Notes: a model not told the origin generated them from the letters alone. A stretch of 64,000 nucleotides of DNA from Parashewanella tropica (GCF_004358445.1 NZ_CP037951.1:3545001-3609000), one strand, 5' to 3'; shown: positions 28,038 to 37,423, counted from the first letter of the stretch. Numbers and translations: made by a program.

Positions 28038-28052
28038 TGACAAAAAATGTCA
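28038..28052 (+). promoter_or_regulatory. Variant TGACA-N5-TGTCA operator
   Basis: TGACAAAAAATGTCA keeps both half-sites and their spacing as in the copies at 21811, 26038 and 26073. It lies 20 bases upstream of the TTG start of the RHH-like gene, so autoregulation is plausible. Confidence 0.55.
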
Positions 28053-28071
28053 TACAGAGGACAACATAGGC

Positions 28072-28419
28072 TTGAGTAACAGTAAAAGCAAACTCCCCGA
28101 AAAATGGCAACAAAGCCAAAAAGCCGCGAAAGCAACCCAAGTTGCTTTTGATCTGGATGAAAAATTTCAATACTCAATTCGCAAAGCTGCATTAGATTCT
28201 GGCGTTAGCCCTTCGGATCAAATTCGTACCATTTTGGGGCTTTCCGTTTCTAAACGACCCAAGCGCCCTCGCCTTACGGTTTCCTTGAGCCTAGATGACT
28301 ATGCCTTATTAGCCGAAAAGTATGAGCTCGAAGCCGAAGATCAACTGGAAATAAAAAAACGTGTGTTAGATGATCTGGTTAATTTTGTAACAGACGAATT
28401 AAGCAGCTGCGACTGTTAA
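28072..28419 (+). CDS. Ribbon-helix-helix-like protein, candidate regulator of the stress cluster
   Basis: The 115-residue protein starts at a TTG after AGAGGACAAC. After a basic arm there is a beta-helix-helix pattern, TQVAFDLD (residues 22-29), EKFQYSIRKAALDSG, then SPSDQIRTILGL, which matches RHH DNA-binding domains. A second similar unit follows: RLTVSLSL, DDYALLAEKYEL, EIKKRVLDDLVNFV. A two-RHH chain could bind a palindrome. It is the first gene downstream of a TGACA-N5-TGTCA site and is followed after 23 bases by the channel gene. The regulator role is inference. No enzymatic motif is seen. Confidence 0.6.
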   Translation: MSNSKSKLPEKWQQSQKAAKATQVAFDLDEKFQYSIRKAALDSGVSPSDQIRTILGLSVSKRPKRPRLTVSLSLDDYALLAEKYELEAEDQLEIKKRVLDDLVNFVTDELSSCDC

Positions 28420-28442
28420 AACGATGTGGCAAGGACGATAAT

Positions 28443-29255
28443 ATGACACAGCGTAGACAGCTATTCGACAGCACCGATGGACCAGAGCCGTTTGAATTAG
28501 CGATGATGGTTCTGTCATTAATCGCCGTTACCATCATGCTATTTCTTGCTTTTGGTAATTTGTCAGCTCAAACACATAAGCTACTTTTTTTTATTGATAC
28601 TGCCATTTGTATCGTTTTTTTAGGTCACTTTTTTTACGGCTTATTTCGTTCCAAACATAAACTTCACTATTTGAAACACCATTGGATTGATTTTGTTGCC
28701 AGTATTCCAGTCATAGAGCCTTTACGAACCGCACGACTATTTCAAATATTAAGAGTCGTGCGCTTGATCCGCAGTAGTCGCTCCTTACTTAATCGATTAA
28801 TAAAGCAAAAAAAAGAAGCCACTCTAGCAAGCTTATTGGTTGCTGTATTTACCATATTATCCTTGTCGTCAGTAATGATTTTGATGGTAGAAAGCGGCAT
28901 TAAAGGTGCAAACATTCATACCGCTGAAGAAGCAATTTGGTGGGCATTAGTCACGATATCCACCGTTGGTTATGGCGACCATTACCCTGTTACTACTGCC
29001 GGGCATATTATTGGCGGAATCGTGATCATCACAGGCGTAAGCTTCTTTGGTGTGATATCAGGCTATATGGCCTCTCTATTTGTCGCACCCGATGAAAATG
29101 AAATCAAACAAAGTCAAAGAGAACACCGTGAACAAATTCGACAAGAATTACATCAAGCCCTTGTGCGAATGGAAAATAATCAAAGACAGATGGAAATCAA
29201 TCAACAGCAAATTCTTGCTGAGTTGGCAGAGTTAAAAAAATCAAAAAGTAGCTAG
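28443..29255 (+). CDS. Voltage-gated-type potassium channel
   Basis: The 270-residue protein has six spans with an S4-like segment RTARLFQILRVVRLIRSSRSLL (regular Arg spacing) and the selectivity filter TISTVGYGDHYPVT. A C-terminal coiled coil (residues ~218-270, rich in Gln/Glu) probably tetramerises. Channels of this VIC type recur beside PspA/DUF350 clusters. It shares a transcript with the RHH-like gene. Gating stimulus is unknown. Confidence 0.9.
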   Translation: MTQRRQLFDSTDGPEPFELAMMVLSLIAVTIMLFLAFGNLSAQTHKLLFFIDTAICIVFLGHFFYGLFRSKHKLHYLKHHWIDFVASIPVIEPLRTARLFQILRVVRLIRSSRSLLNRLIKQKKEATLASLLVAVFTILSLSSVMILMVESGIKGANIHTAEEAIWWALVTISTVGYGDHYPVTTAGHIIGGIVIITGVSFFGVISGYMASLFVAPDENEIKQSQREHREQIRQELHQALVRMENNQRQMEINQQQILAELAELKKSKSS

Positions 29256-29348
29256 CCACCTTGTTTAGATTTGATTTCCAGGGCTTTTATCCCTACACAG
29301 GCTTCAGTCTTTACGCCAGTTACAAGTTCTAAATTTGTGAAATAATTG

Positions 29349-29966
29349 TTAGCGCAGCAAACTATACCCTCGCTGCGCTTTACTCACTTCGCTTTTTTGT
29401 AAGCCAAATTGCTCTATCAAAGGCTTAGCAAACTCAACTAAAGCATCAGGGTTACCAGAAATTAACTCCAATTCAACTTCACTTATTGGTAATTTTCGTT
29501 CTTTTCCTGTAAAACCTGAAATCACCTCACCATCATCTAAAACCACTTCAAATTGAGTACCTTCTAATTCAACTTTCCAAGTATTTCTTGTAAAGTGAGT
29601 ACTGAATAAGCAAGTTAAATCTTGTTGGATTTGTTTAACATCAAAGCCGTTAGGCCAGATTTTTTTGGGAAACAAATCAAGATTTGGGATGTTTGCTTCA
29701 ACTGGGTAATTGTATTCATGACGAACGTGAACCCCATCACACACTTCACCAGCCGTTTTGATCGTTTGTTCTTTGTAAGTATCCGCTGCCCTGATCCTCA
29801 ACCCCATCTTAAAACGACTCAGTTGTAGCTCTTTCGTATCAAAGTAATCATTTTTTAATTGTTCTCGTTTTATGAATACGGCTTTATCGACTGACTCCAT
29901 GTATTCAATAAATGCCTTATGCTGCTCTTGCGCTATAAGTAACTTCAACTCGACTTCTTTATTCAT
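29349..29966 (-). CDS. CYTH-domain triphosphate tunnel enzyme
   Basis: The 205-residue protein opens with the EVELKLLI motif (ExExK) that defines the CYTH family. It has alternating charged residues for a tunnel that binds triphosphate: FKMGLRIR, KQTIKTAGE, VELEGTQFEVVLDDG and EVELELISG. Bacterial members hydrolyse inorganic triphosphate. It is shorter than E. coli YgiF and lacks the CHAD domain. It is monocistronic and divergent from the DUF47-Pit operon. Confidence 0.88.
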   Translation of the reverse strand: MNKEVELKLLIAQEQHKAFIEYMESVDKAVFIKREQLKNDYFDTKELQLSRFKMGLRIRAADTYKEQTIKTAGEVCDGVHVRHEYNYPVEANIPNLDLFPKKIWPNGFDVKQIQQDLTCLFSTHFTRNTWKVELEGTQFEVVLDDGEVISGFTGKERKLPISEVELELISGNPDALVEFAKPLIEQFGLQKSEVSKAQRGYSLLR

Positions 29967-30259
29967 AAAAAATTCACCAATTTCATATTAAACTTTAATA
30001 ATGTGAACAATTAACGTACTAAATGTAACATTACTGTCATACAAACGATTCACAATCAGCCCCGACTTCATATTATGAGAGTCAATGAATATAGAAGCAC
30101 TTATAAATTTCAATCGATTGGTGGTTTTTACAACAAAACAGGTGCAAAATATGACCTGTAGATCGATTTTCATAGTGATAAGCTGTTTCAAAAAGCGGGT
30201 GCATAAGTTAACATTCGCCCGATTTTTCCATAAGGAATAACAGAAATAGGTACACGGCA

Positions 30260-30940
30260 ATGCCAGTAAACTCTATTTTAGGCGTCTTTGCAAAATCGCC
30301 AATAAAACCATTACAAGAACATATAGACAAAGTACATGAATGTGCGTCTATCCTTGTTCCCTTTTTTGAAGCTACTGTAAAGCAAGACTGGGATGAAGCC
30401 GTAGCGCTTCGTAAACAAATCCGTAAAGCTGAGCAGCAAGCTGACATCCAGAAGCGAGAGATCCGTCTTCAGCTTCCAGGTGGGCTATTTATGCCAGTTG
30501 AGCGCACTGATCTACTAGAGCTTGTGACTCAACAAGATAAAATAGCCAACAAAGCCAAAGATATTTCTGGTCGAGTGATTGGCCGTAATATGGTTATCCC
30601 CTCTGAATTACAAGAACTCTTCTTTGCTTACCTAAATCGCTGCTTAGATGCAGTGTATATGGCCAAGGAAGCCGTTAACGAGCTAGATGATCTTCTTGAA
30701 ACTGGGTTTCGTGGACGTGAACTCGATCTTGTGGAAAAAATGATCCACAAACTCGACAACATCGAAGCCGATACTGACGATATACAGATCCAACTTCGCC
30801 GCCAGTTATTTGCACTGGAATCAGAGTTGAATCCTGTTGATGTCATGTTCTTATACAAAATCATCGAATGGGTAGGCGACCTTGCTGACTTAGCAGAGCG
30901 CGCTGGCTCCCGTTTAGAGCTGATGTTAGCTCGCGTTTAA
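30260..30940 (+). CDS. DUF47/TIGR00153 phosphate transport accessory protein
   Basis: The 226-residue helical protein starts MPVNSILGVFAKSPIKPLQEH and matches PhoU-like DUF47. It lies 24 bases upstream of the Pit transporter gene, the usual arrangement. It probably modulates phosphate transport through Pit, in the way PhoU does for Pst. It has no membrane span. Confidence 0.92.
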   Translation: MPVNSILGVFAKSPIKPLQEHIDKVHECASILVPFFEATVKQDWDEAVALRKQIRKAEQQADIQKREIRLQLPGGLFMPVERTDLLELVTQQDKIANKAKDISGRVIGRNMVIPSELQELFFAYLNRCLDAVYMAKEAVNELDDLLETGFRGRELDLVEKMIHKLDNIEADTDDIQIQLRRQLFALESELNPVDVMFLYKIIEWVGDLADLAERAGSRLELMLARV

Positions 30941-30964
30941 TTCACAAAATTCAAGGTTGTAACA

Positions 30965-32233
30965 ATGGTTGATGTATTAGTCACCAACGGTCCATGGCTG
31001 ATTGCCTTTGCGGCCGCATTCGGATTCTTAATGGCATGGGGTATTGGTGCCAACGACGTTGCTAACGCAATGGGTACCTCTGTAGGCTCAAATGCCATTA
31101 CTATTAAACAAGCTATCGTCATCGCGATGATTTTTGAGTTTGCTGGCGCATACTTAGCCGGTGGTGAAGTAACCAGCACAATTCGTAAAGGTATCATTGA
31201 TAGCTCTTACTTCGTCGATGTTCCTGAACTGCTTGTTTACGGTATGATTGGCTCTCTATTAGCTGCTGGTATTTGGTTAGTTGTTGCGTCGGCGCTTGGC
31301 TGGCCAGTATCTACCACTCACTCTATCATCGGTGCGATTATTGGTTTCGCTGCTGTTGGTGTGGGTACTGATGCCGTTGCATGGGGCAAAGTTGCTGGTA
31401 TCGTTGGTTCGTGGATCGTCACCCCAGCCATCTCAGGTTTCATCGCTTTCTTACTGTTCCAAAGTGTTCAGAAGCTGATTTTTGATACTGATAACCCACT
31501 AGCAAACGCCAAGCGTTATGTGCCTTTCTACATGGCTCTAGCTGGTTTTATCATGTCACTAGTCACCATCACTAAAGGTCTAAAGCACGTTGGAGTTAAG
31601 TTTGATACTCACGAAGCTTACATTCTGTCTTTAGCGATTGCTGCTATTGTGGGTGTGATTGGTAAGGTCATCATTGGCCGCTTAAAAATGAGTGAAAGTG
31701 CCGACAAAACCACGCATTTTGGCAACGTAGAGCGCGTATTTGCGGTACTAATGGTAGTCACAGCTTGTTGTATGGCGTTTGCTCATGGCTCAAACGACGT
31801 AGCTAACGCAATTGGCCCACTAGCTGCTGTTGTATCAGTAGTTCAACACGGTGGTGAAATTACTAAGAAAGCCGAATTAGTTTGGTGGATCCTTCCATTA
31901 GGTGCAGTTGGTATCGTAATGGGTCTGGCTATCTTTGGTAAACGTGTAATGCAAACCATTGGTAAAAACATTACTCACTTAACGCCAAGCCGTGGTTTTG
32001 CAGCTGAACTTGCAGCGGCGACAACGGTTGTTATTGCATCAGGTACTGGTCTTCCTATCTCTACCACACAAACCCTTGTTGGTGCGGTATTAGGTGTGGG
32101 TATGGCTCGCGGTATCGCAGCAATCAACTTAGGTGTAGTTCGTAATATCGTAGTGTCTTGGGTAGTAACTCTACCAGCAGGTGCGGCACTGTCTATCCTG
32201 TTCTTCTACATCATTAAAGGCATTATGAGCTAA
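30965..32233 (+). CDS. pit: Inorganic phosphate transporter (PiT family)
   Basis: The 422-residue membrane protein has two PiT signatures, GIGANDVANAMGTSVGS near the N-terminus and AHGSNDVANAIGPLAAV in the second half. They mark the inverted repeat of this fold. It imports metal-phosphate or phosphate with H+ or Na+. It is co-transcribed with the DUF47 gene and ends at a perfect hairpin. Confidence 0.95.
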   Translation: MVDVLVTNGPWLIAFAAAFGFLMAWGIGANDVANAMGTSVGSNAITIKQAIVIAMIFEFAGAYLAGGEVTSTIRKGIIDSSYFVDVPELLVYGMIGSLLAAGIWLVVASALGWPVSTTHSIIGAIIGFAAVGVGTDAVAWGKVAGIVGSWIVTPAISGFIAFLLFQSVQKLIFDTDNPLANAKRYVPFYMALAGFIMSLVTITKGLKHVGVKFDTHEAYILSLAIAAIVGVIGKVIIGRLKMSESADKTTHFGNVERVFAVLMVVTACCMAFAHGSNDVANAIGPLAAVVSVVQHGGEITKKAELVWWILPLGAVGIVMGLAIFGKRVMQTIGKNITHLTPSRGFAAELAAATTVVIASGTGLPISTTQTLVGAVLGVGMARGIAAINLGVVRNIVVSWVVTLPAGAALSILFFYIIKGIMS

Positions 32234-32261
32234 CACTCGCTTTTACAAAAAAGTAGATTTA

Positions 32262-32289
32262 AAGAGGGGAGCAAATTTGCTCCCCTCTT
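32262..32289 (+). terminator. Perfect-palindrome terminator after pit
   Basis: AAGAGGGGAGCAAA and its exact complement form a 28-base palindrome. The T-tract after it is weak (TTGCTTTC). Confidence 0.75.
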
Positions 32290-32401
32290 GCTTTCAGGCT
32301 TATAAATCCATAGCATAAATACTAATCCTCATTCATTTGTAATCTACACAGAGCTGAATGCAGATTGGTTTAACATTATTACAATTTATAGGAAAACTCT
32401 G

Positions 32402-33010
32402 GTGCTACGACTATTTGCTTTTGTTTTTTGTGTGTTGCTTTCGGGGCTATCTTCGGCTCAAGAAAACACCCGTTACATTTCAGAAAACATCTATATTTAC
32501 CTGCACGCAGGTCCAGGCTCTCAATTTAAAATTCTAGGCAGTGTCGCGGCAGGCAAAGCTATTACGTCACTAGAAAAAATCGAAAATGGCTATGCGAAAA
32601 TCGTTGACGACAAAGGTCGTGAGGGCTGGGTTCAAGCTAAAATGCTCACCAATAAACCCACGTTTCGTGTGACGCAACCTCAACTTGAACAGCAACTTGC
32701 TGATATACAGCAAAGTTTGAGCGAAAATGGCAGCAAAGAAGCACAACTCACCGAGCAGTTACAGCAAGCGACAGACAAATTATCACTTGCCGAAAAAGCA
32801 AAGCATAATGCAGAGAAAGAACTCGCTCATATCCAAGAGAAGACAAAGCAAGAGCTTGCACAGTTACAAGCGCAAGTTACAGAGCTTAAAGATGATGCTA
32901 AATATCAATTTTGGCGTGAGGGTGGAATGATTGCCGGTATAGGCCTGTTAATTGGCTTAGTACTAGCTTATCTTCCTAGACCGAGTCGCCAACGCAAAAC
33001 TCGTTGGTAA
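32402..33010 (+). CDS. SH3-domain envelope protein (YgiM/TIGR04211 type)
   Basis: The 202-residue protein starts at a GTG and has a signal peptide (to about SSAQE). A bacterial SH3 domain follows (YIYLHAGPGSQFKILGSVAAG...GWVQAKML), then a coiled coil (residues ~95-165) and a C-terminal membrane span (MIAGIGLLIGLVLAYLP) with a basic tail. This order is diagnostic for the TIGR04211 family. It probably spans periplasm to inner membrane. Role unknown. Confidence 0.9.
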   Translation: MLRLFAFVFCVLLSGLSSAQENTRYISENIYIYLHAGPGSQFKILGSVAAGKAITSLEKIENGYAKIVDDKGREGWVQAKMLTNKPTFRVTQPQLEQQLADIQQSLSENGSKEAQLTEQLQQATDKLSLAEKAKHNAEKELAHIQEKTKQELAQLQAQVTELKDDAKYQFWREGGMIAGIGLLIGLVLAYLPRPSRQRKTRW

Positions 33011-33397
33011 ATTCTTCAGACTTGGATTATACCAGTGCATCGCGCTTTGAACACTTGGGTTTTTAAGGCGCGATTTTACATATGTTTCCAATGCATGGCG
33101 TGTATGCTTTCTACTGAGCGTTTTAAGTACTCTTCCTCTTGCAGTATCTTCAACTCGATCAAAAAAAATCGGTTTTTTCTCCAAAAAAGTAATGGCATAT
33201 GTACGTTTGGTTCGCTTTGCAATCACCTCAACTTCAATAGTTCCATCTGTTGGTAAACTTCTCTTACCACAAACACCATTAGGGACTTCCCAAACCTTCA
33301 AATATTCATTTACCACTGTCAAAGAGTCCACACCACCTCCAGCCATGGCTTCTTCAAGAGTATATGAAGGTTGGTAAGCATTAAAATGATAATCCAT
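32963..33397 (-). CDS. Hypothetical protein overlapping the SH3-protein gene end
   Basis: The 144-residue frame has a normal amino-acid mix and no signal peptide. It overlaps the convergent SH3-protein gene by 48 bases. The ribosome-binding site is weak. A long stop-free frame with plausible secondary structure (EVEVIAKRTKRTYAITFLEKKP) makes it likely real. I do not recognise the family. Confidence 0.5.
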   Translation of the reverse strand: MDYHFNAYQPSYTLEEAMAGGGVDSLTVVNEYLKVWEVPNGVCGKRSLPTDGTIEVEVIAKRTKRTYAITFLEKKPIFFDRVEDTARGRVLKTLSRKHTRHALETYVKSRLKNPSVQSAMHWYNPSLKNLPTSFALATRSRKIS

Positions 33398-33581
33398 AGG
33401 CAGCCAGATTCGGTTAAACGGATTTAAATCCTACCAAAATGTAAATAAAAACCCTATTAATGAAACATTAACTTTACCTAATAAATACAACCAAAACTAA
33501 AGGAAAGAATTTTGAACAACTAAAGGCCATTTACCTCAACTTTGCTTGATCCTAACTAGTGTTCTTAATCACATTTATGGG

Positions 33582-33606
33582 TATAATCGCCGCAATTTCG
33601 AAATTG
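33582..33606 (+). promoter_or_regulatory. putA promoter -10 and palindromic operator
   Basis: A consensus TATAAT (33582-33587) is followed by the perfect 14-base palindrome CAATTTCGAAATTG (33593-33606), placed where transcription would begin. The -35 is poor, consistent with a regulated promoter. putA starts 48 bases later. Confidence 0.5.
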
Positions 33607-33653
33607 TATACAAAATAATACCCCGCTAAGTGGGTCGGAATGGAAATACGATT

Positions 33654-36600
33654 ATGTTCAAAGCGAGTGAAGTATTGGCTGGTCGCTACGACAACGCCAC
33701 CCTACCTGAACTGTTCCAAATCATTACTAACAACTATGCAGTCGATGAAGAGCAGTACTTGTCTGAGCTGATTGAGCTTGTACCCTCTTCTAACGAAGAG
33801 ATCCAACGCATCACACAGCGTGCCCATGATATGGTGAACAAAGTTCGCCAATACGAAAAAAAAGGGCTAATGGTTGGCATTGATGCGTTTTTGCAGCAAT
33901 ACAGCTTGGATACCCAAGAAGGCATTATTTTAATGTGCCTAGCCGAAGCTCTGCTTCGTATTCCTGATGCTGCAACGGCTGATGCATTGATTGAAGATAA
34001 GCTATCTGGTGCTAAGTGGGATAAGCACATGAGTCAAAGTGACTCAATGTTGGTTAACGCTTCAACTTGGGGCTTAATGCTTACTGGAAAAATCGTAAAA
34101 CTCGATAAAAGCATTGACGGTAAGCCAAGCAGTTTACTCGGCAAGCTAGTAAATAAAATGGGCGAACCAGTGATCCGCCAAGCCATGCTTGCCGCGATGA
34201 AGATCATGGGTAAGCAGTTTGTTCTTGGTCGCAGTATCGAAGAAGGTCTTAAGAACAGTGTCGATAAACGTAAGTTGGGTTATACCCACAGTTATGACAT
34301 GCTTGGGGAAGCGGCGTTAACGCAAAAAGACGCCAAAAAATATTTTAAAGATTACGCTGATGCCATTCGAGCCTTAGGCGCACAAAGCTATAACGAATCA
34401 GAAGCGCCGCGTCCAACGGTTTCCATCAAACTTACCGCACTGCACCCACGTTATGAAGTCGCGAATACTGAGCGCACTCTAACTGAGCTTTACGATCGTG
34501 TAATTGAACTTATTACCCTAGCTCGTAGTGTTAACGTAGGTATTTCGATTGATGCTGAAGAAGCAGACCGTCTAGAACTTTCTTTAAAACTATTCCAAAA
34601 ACTGTACCAATCTGAAGCGGCTCAAGGTTGGGGCTTACTGGGTATAGTGGTTCAAGCATACTCGAAGCGTGCGCTACCAGTACTCATGTGGTTAACTCGC
34701 CTCGCCAAAGATCAAGGTGATGAAATTCCGCTTCGTCTAGTTAAAGGTGCCTACTGGGACAGTGAACTTAAGTGGGCACAAGAAAACGGCGAACACGGCT
34801 ACCCACTATACACTCGTAAAGCGGGAACCGATGTTGCTTATCTTGCCTGTGCTCGCTACTTATTATCTGAAGCCACTCGTGGAGCGATTTACCCACAATT
34901 CGCAACCCACAATGCGCAAACCGTTGCCAGCGTAACGGATATGGCGGGTGATCGTCAGTACGAATTCCAGCGCTTACACGGCATGGGTGAAGAGCTATAC
35001 GATACTTTGTTAGCCGAAGCAGGTGTTAAAACAGTTCGTATTTATGCACCGATTGGCGCTCACAAAGATCTACTTCCATACCTTGTTCGTCGTCTCCTTG
35101 AAAATGGCGCCAACACCTCTTTCGTGCATAAACTGGTTGATCCTAAAACGCCAATTGAATCATTAGTGGTACATCCATTAGTGACCTTAAGAAAATTTAA
35201 GACCCTAGCGAATAACAAGATTGTTCTGCCAATTGATATTTTTGGTGAAGAGCGCAAAAACTCAATGGGAATCAATATGAATATTACCTCTGAATCTGAG
35301 CCATTTTTCAAAGCCCTAGAAACATACAAAGAGACTCAATGGACAGCGGGTCCTTTAGTTGATGGTGAAACCATCACCGATAACGGTATTGAAGTGCTAA
35401 GCCCATTCGATACTCGCCAAGTGGTCGGTAAAGTGTCACATGCCACTACACCTGTAATCGAGCAAGCACTATCTTCTGCGACGTCTGCGTTTAATGATTG
35501 GTGCCGAACTCCTGTTGAAGTAAGGGCAACTGCACTACAAAAGCTAGCTGACTTACTCGAAGAAAACCGTGAAGAGCTGATTGCCCTTTGTACTCGTGAA
35601 GCGGGTAAGAGCTTACAAGACGGTATTGACGAAGTTCGTGAAGCGGTCGATTTCTGTCGTTACTACGCGGTACAAGCTAAAAAGATGATGGCTCAACCCG
35701 AGCTTATGCCTGGACCAACAGGCGAGCTAAACGAGCTATTCCTTCAAGGTCGTGGTGTATTCGTTTGTATCAGCCCATGGAACTTCCCGCTGGCGATTTT
35801 CTTAGGTCAAGTTACTGCCGCACTTGCGGCGGGTAATACCGTTATTGCAAAACCAGCAGAACAAACCTGTATTGTCGGTTATCGTGCTGTGCAATTGGCA
35901 CATGAAGCAGGCATTCCAACGAACGTTCTACAATTCCTGCCGGGTACGGGCGCCACTGTTGGTGCAACTTTGACTGCAGACGAGCGTATCGGTGGCGTGT
36001 GCTTTACTGGTTCAACGGTAACCGCAAAACGCATCAACATGACACTGGCTGAGCGCAACGGCGCTATCATTCCATTGATTGCGGAAACTGGCGGTCAAAA
36101 TGCCATGGTTGTTGATTCAACTTCACAACCAGAGCAAGTAGTAAATGATGTAGTTTCATCATCATTCACATCTGCTGGTCAACGTTGTTCAGCGCTGCGT
36201 GTGCTTTACATCCAAGATGATATTGCTGATCGCGTATTAGATGTAATGCAAGGCGCGATGGATGAATTATCCATTGGTCACCCAGGACTAGTTAAAACAG
36301 ACGTAGGCCCTGTGATTGACGCCATTGCTAAGACCAACTTGAATGCACACATCGACCACATCAAGCAAGTGGGTCGTTTGATCAAGCAAATCGACTTACC
36401 TGAAGGCACTGAGCATGGTCACTTTGTGGCACCAACGGCAGTTGAAATAGACTCAATCAAAGTATTGGAAAAAGAGCACTTTGGTCCAATACTGCATGTG
36501 ATCCGTTATAAGAGCAGCGACTTAGATAAAGTCATTGCCGACATCAACTCAACAGGCTTTGGCTTAACCTTAGGTATTCACAGCCGTAACGAAGGTCACG

Positions 36601-36833
36601 CCTTAGAAATTGCTGATAAAGTCGATGTAGGTAACGTGTACATTAACCGTAACCAAATTGGTGCAGTTGTGGGCGTTCAGCCATTTGGTGGTCAAGGCCT
36701 ATCAGGTACAGGTCCTAAAGCGGGTGGTCCTCACTACTTAACTCGCTTTGTGACTGAAAAAACTCGTACCAATAACATTACAGCGATTGGTGGTAATGCG
36801 ACGCTACTTTCTTTAGGTGATAGTGAAGACTAA
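33654..36833 (+). CDS. putA: Bifunctional proline dehydrogenase / P5C dehydrogenase
   Basis: The ~1059-residue protein has a proline dehydrogenase barrel (residues ~170-460, with LVKGAYWDSELK and TVRIYAPIGAHKDLLPYLVRRLLENGAN). An aldehyde dehydrogenase domain follows, with the general base region LIAETGGQNAM and catalytic Cys in FTSAGQRCSALR. It oxidises proline to glutamate with FAD then NAD+, channelling the intermediate. The N-terminal RHH repressor domain of E. coli PutA is absent, so control must come from another protein. I chose the ATG at 33654, preceded by GGAAAT; a longer frame begins at 33630. Confidence 0.95.
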   Translation: MFKASEVLAGRYDNATLPELFQIITNNYAVDEEQYLSELIELVPSSNEEIQRITQRAHDMVNKVRQYEKKGLMVGIDAFLQQYSLDTQEGIILMCLAEALLRIPDAATADALIEDKLSGAKWDKHMSQSDSMLVNASTWGLMLTGKIVKLDKSIDGKPSSLLGKLVNKMGEPVIRQAMLAAMKIMGKQFVLGRSIEEGLKNSVDKRKLGYTHSYDMLGEAALTQKDAKKYFKDYADAIRALGAQSYNESEAPRPTVSIKLTALHPRYEVANTERTLTELYDRVIELITLARSVNVGISIDAEEADRLELSLKLFQKLYQSEAAQGWGLLGIVVQAYSKRALPVLMWLTRLAKDQGDEIPLRLVKGAYWDSELKWAQENGEHGYPLYTRKAGTDVAYLACARYLLSEATRGAIYPQFATHNAQTVASVTDMAGDRQYEFQRLHGMGEELYDTLLAEAGVKTVRIYAPIGAHKDLLPYLVRRLLENGANTSFVHKLVDPKTPIESLVVHPLVTLRKFKTLANNKIVLPIDIFGEERKNSMGINMNITSESEPFFKALETYKETQWTAGPLVDGETITDNGIEVLSPFDTRQVVGKVSHATTPVIEQALSSATSAFNDWCRTPVEVRATALQKLADLLEENREELIALCTREAGKSLQDGIDEVREAVDFCRYYAVQAKKMMAQPELMPGPTGELNELFLQGRGVFVCISPWNFPLAIFLGQVTAALAAGNTVIAKPAEQTCIVGYRAVQLAHEAGIPTNVLQFLPGTGATVGATLTADERIGGVCFTGSTVTAKRINMTLAERNGAIIPLIAETGGQNAMVVDSTSQPEQVVNDVVSSSFTSAGQRCSALRVLYIQDDIADRVLDVMQGAMDELSIGHPGLVKTDVGPVIDAIAKTNLNAHIDHIKQVGRLIKQIDLPEGTEHGHFVAPTAVEIDSIKVLEKEHFGPILHVIRYKSSDLDKVIADINSTGFGLTLGIHSRNEGHALEIADKVDVGNVYINRNQIGAVVGVQPFGGQGLSGTGPKAGGPHYLTRFVTEKTRTNNITAIGGNATLLSLGDSED

Positions 36834-36863
36834 GTACTTTTAGTTTCATAGCAGTGTTAACTA

Positions 36864-36888
36864 AGCTGGCTAAATGCCAGCTTTTTTT
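36864..36888 (+). terminator. Terminator after putA
   Basis: AGCTGGC and GCCAGCT pair around TAAAT and run into seven T residues. Confidence 0.9.
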
Positions 36889-36991
36889 ATGATTAAAATT
36901 TGAGGTAGGTTAATTATTATTCATCTTATTGATTCGCACAGTATCGCCCTACACACTGAGAGTGTCGTATACGATTTAAATGATTAAACTC

Positions 36992-37423
36992 ATGGCCGAA
37001 GCTAAATTTCCAACTTATACACATACTGCGGCCAAGATTTTTCAAGCCGCCTATGAGGCTGAAGCTCTAGAGTACAACAGAACAAAGCCCACAGATGCTT
37101 TTACTGTAAAAAGTTGGAGAACTGAGTACCGAATTTATTGTAAAGAAGGTGAACAACATTTTACAGTACAGAAGTGGTGTACTGCCTCACTGCATTGGCA
37201 AGATCTGTCACTTCGCTTTTATAATCTATCTGATTTTGAAGTGGAACTTAGTAACAATAATACTCAACATATTGCTCAACAATTTAGGACCATGATATTT
37301 GACCCTGAAAGACCTTCTTTTACAACTCGTCTTAAAGAGATCAAGCTAAAACTCAAGCCAGAAGTAACTGCCCCCCCAAAAGAAACCAAGAATAGCTCTT
37401 CTAAGTTAATTCGCATTGATTAA
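36992..37423 (+). CDS. Orphan protein, paralogue of the next gene
   Basis: The ~143-residue protein (MAEAKFPTYTHTAAKIFQAAYEA) aligns with the N-terminal two thirds of the gene at 37637. Shared segments include AAKIFQAAYEA / AASLLQAAYEA and RTMIFDPERPSF / RIMIFDKTRPSY. By this alignment I prefer the ATG at 36992 to the one at 36980. No signal peptide or membrane span. Function unknown. The pair looks like a recent local duplication in an otherwise conserved neighbourhood. Confidence 0.6.
   Translation: MAEAKFPTYTHTAAKIFQAAYEAEALEYNRTKPTDAFTVKSWRTEYRIYCKEGEQHFTVQKWCTASLHWQDLSLRFYNLSDFEVELSNNNTQHIAQQFRTMIFDPERPSFTTRLKEIKLKLKPEVTAPPKETKNSSSKLIRID

Noticed and set aside
29988..30260. 90-residue minus-strand frame upstream of the DUF47 gene
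   Set aside because: Its start lies at the DUF47 start codon, its composition is poor (Cys/Phe/Asn rich) and no ribosome-binding site precedes it.
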